From a virus: DNA of 21,117 nt. This document shows, one piece after another, positions 20,662 through 21,117 of the stretch. The translations under genes and the position numbers were made by a program. Location: IMG/VR virus record IMGVR_UViG_3300035666_000191, positions 1 to 21,117 of that record. One strand, given 5' to 3'. The notes under the pieces are model-generated. The model was not told the origin of the DNA, ran no database searches, and saw nothing but the letters and a program-made list of their open reading frames with translations. Positions within the stretch are counted from its first letter, which is position 1, and each line of letters begins with the position of its first letter.

Positions 20662-21117
20662 GCCGCCTCCCGCCGAAACATGCCCATGTGATCCGCAAGG
20701 GCGGTCAAGCCGATAGCCAACACGTCAAGCGAACGCGGCGGCGAGCCGTGCATCACCCTTTGCACCTCCCGTAGTGAGCGATACGAATACCGCCGGATCG
20801 CTGTCACCACCTCGAGGTATTCGGCAACTGCGGCCTGCGCCTGCTCCAGTGTCATCCCGCCTTCGCCAGAACCTTGCACGAAGTCCCTCAACTGGCCGGC
20901 CGTCACCCGGGGCGCGCGGATGGCAACCACGTACCGAGCATAGACCGTTCGGGCGTAGCGGCCCGCGTGGTACTGTTCTTCGGTCAGGCGGGCGGCCACC
21001 CTATCGACGGGACAGACTTCCTCACGGGCGAGCCTGTAATCGCCAAATAGGGCTATCCTACGGGCGATGGTCTCGGGCGTTGGTTCGATCACCTCGCCCC
21101 GAGGGGTTTTCCGGCGT
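20658..21117 (-). CDS. Putative late regulator-like protein, partial (5' end probably outside window)
   Basis: A GTG at 21090-21092 gives 144 residues, but the frame stays open to the right edge (…RRKTPRGEVIEPTPETIARR), so the true start is probably outside. The visible part has VCPVDRVAARLTEEQYHAGR with a YARTVYARYV helix, then TLEQAQAAVAEYLEVVTAIR and SYRSLREVQRVMHGSPPRSL, ending VLAIGLTALADHMGMFRREA. The pattern 'P.DRL...G.LT.EQ..AG..YR' with a closing 'L..GL.AL..H.G' helix resembles, from memory, DUF6456-like or phage regulator proteins of Alphaproteobacteria found before terminase genes. A helix-turn-helix is possible in the last 60 residues but not certain. It leads the small cluster that ends at the terminator at 20359. 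Confidence 0.7.
   Translation of the reverse strand, partial: RRKTPRGEVIEPTPETIARRIALFGDYRLAREEVCPVDRVAARLTEEQYHAGRYARTVYARYVVAIRAPRVTAGQLRDFVQGSGEGGMTLEQAQAAVAEYLEVVTAIRRYSYRSLREVQRVMHGSPPRSLDVLAIGLTALADHMGMFRREAA

Noticed and set aside
1-21117. CRISPR array, tRNA, rRNA, insertion sequence or att site
   Set aside because: No spaced direct repeats of CRISPR type, no cloverleaf or rRNA-like sequence, no transposase and no integrase were found on either strand. The only repeats are those listed.

Overview
The window is part of the late (packaging and virion) module of a tailed dsDNA phage or prophage with a short, podovirus-type tail. No integrase, excisionase, tRNA or host gene is visible, so prophage and free virus cannot be told apart. 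By eye the DNA is GC-rich (roughly 60%). That, together with the style of the virion proteins, suggests an alphaproteobacterial host, which is inference only.

Layout. Nearly everything is on the minus strand and reads from right to left. At the right edge (20432-21117) is a small cluster: a protein whose 5' end probably lies outside the window, a 34-aa one-helix membrane protein and a 42-aa protein, joined by ATGA overlaps and closed by a strong terminator. A 141-aa unknown gene follows on the minus strand. It converges on a plus-strand gene (19450-19917) for a predicted four-helix membrane protein with its own terminator and a structured leader. From 19230 leftward runs a tightly packed late operon. 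It starts with a 124-aa beta-rich protein, then a ParB/Srx-domain protein, a predicted DNA-base glycosyltransferase (TAGT-like), small terminase, large terminase, a P22-type portal, a small virion beta-protein, a 35-aa membrane protein, a 90-aa unknown and a 406-aa protein with four C-terminal repeats. After an internal terminator come the scaffold, an N4-gp56-family major capsid protein, a probable decoration protein, a SAP/HeH-like small protein, a gp4-like tail adaptor, a gp10-like DNA stabilisation (tail hub) protein, an Ig-like protein in the tail-needle position, and three proteins (381, 486 and 804 aa) in the place of the P22 ejection proteins gp7/gp20/gp16. Another terminator then precedes the start of a tailspike-like gene, which is cut by the left edge. 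A 41-aa membrane protein is encoded on the plus strand between the last two.

How the genes work together. TerS and TerL recognise and pump DNA through the portal into a capsid built from scaffold and N4-gp56-type coat protein. gp4-like and gp10-like proteins plug and extend the portal. The three ejection proteins are packed for DNA delivery, and the tailspike binds the host. Neighbouring genes overlap by 1, 4, 8, 14 or 19 bases almost throughout, which implies coupled translation.

The most interesting part is the ParB-like/glycosyltransferase pair at 17173-18874. It is fused by overlapping reading frames to the small terminase gene, and no methyltransferase, TET/JBP dioxygenase or nucleotide hydroxymethylase is in view. 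I read it as a candidate phage DNA hypermodification unit linked to packaging. The second point is that two intrinsic terminators sit 14-18 bases upstream of start codons, leaving no room for a promoter, so those genes seem to depend on read-through or antitermination.
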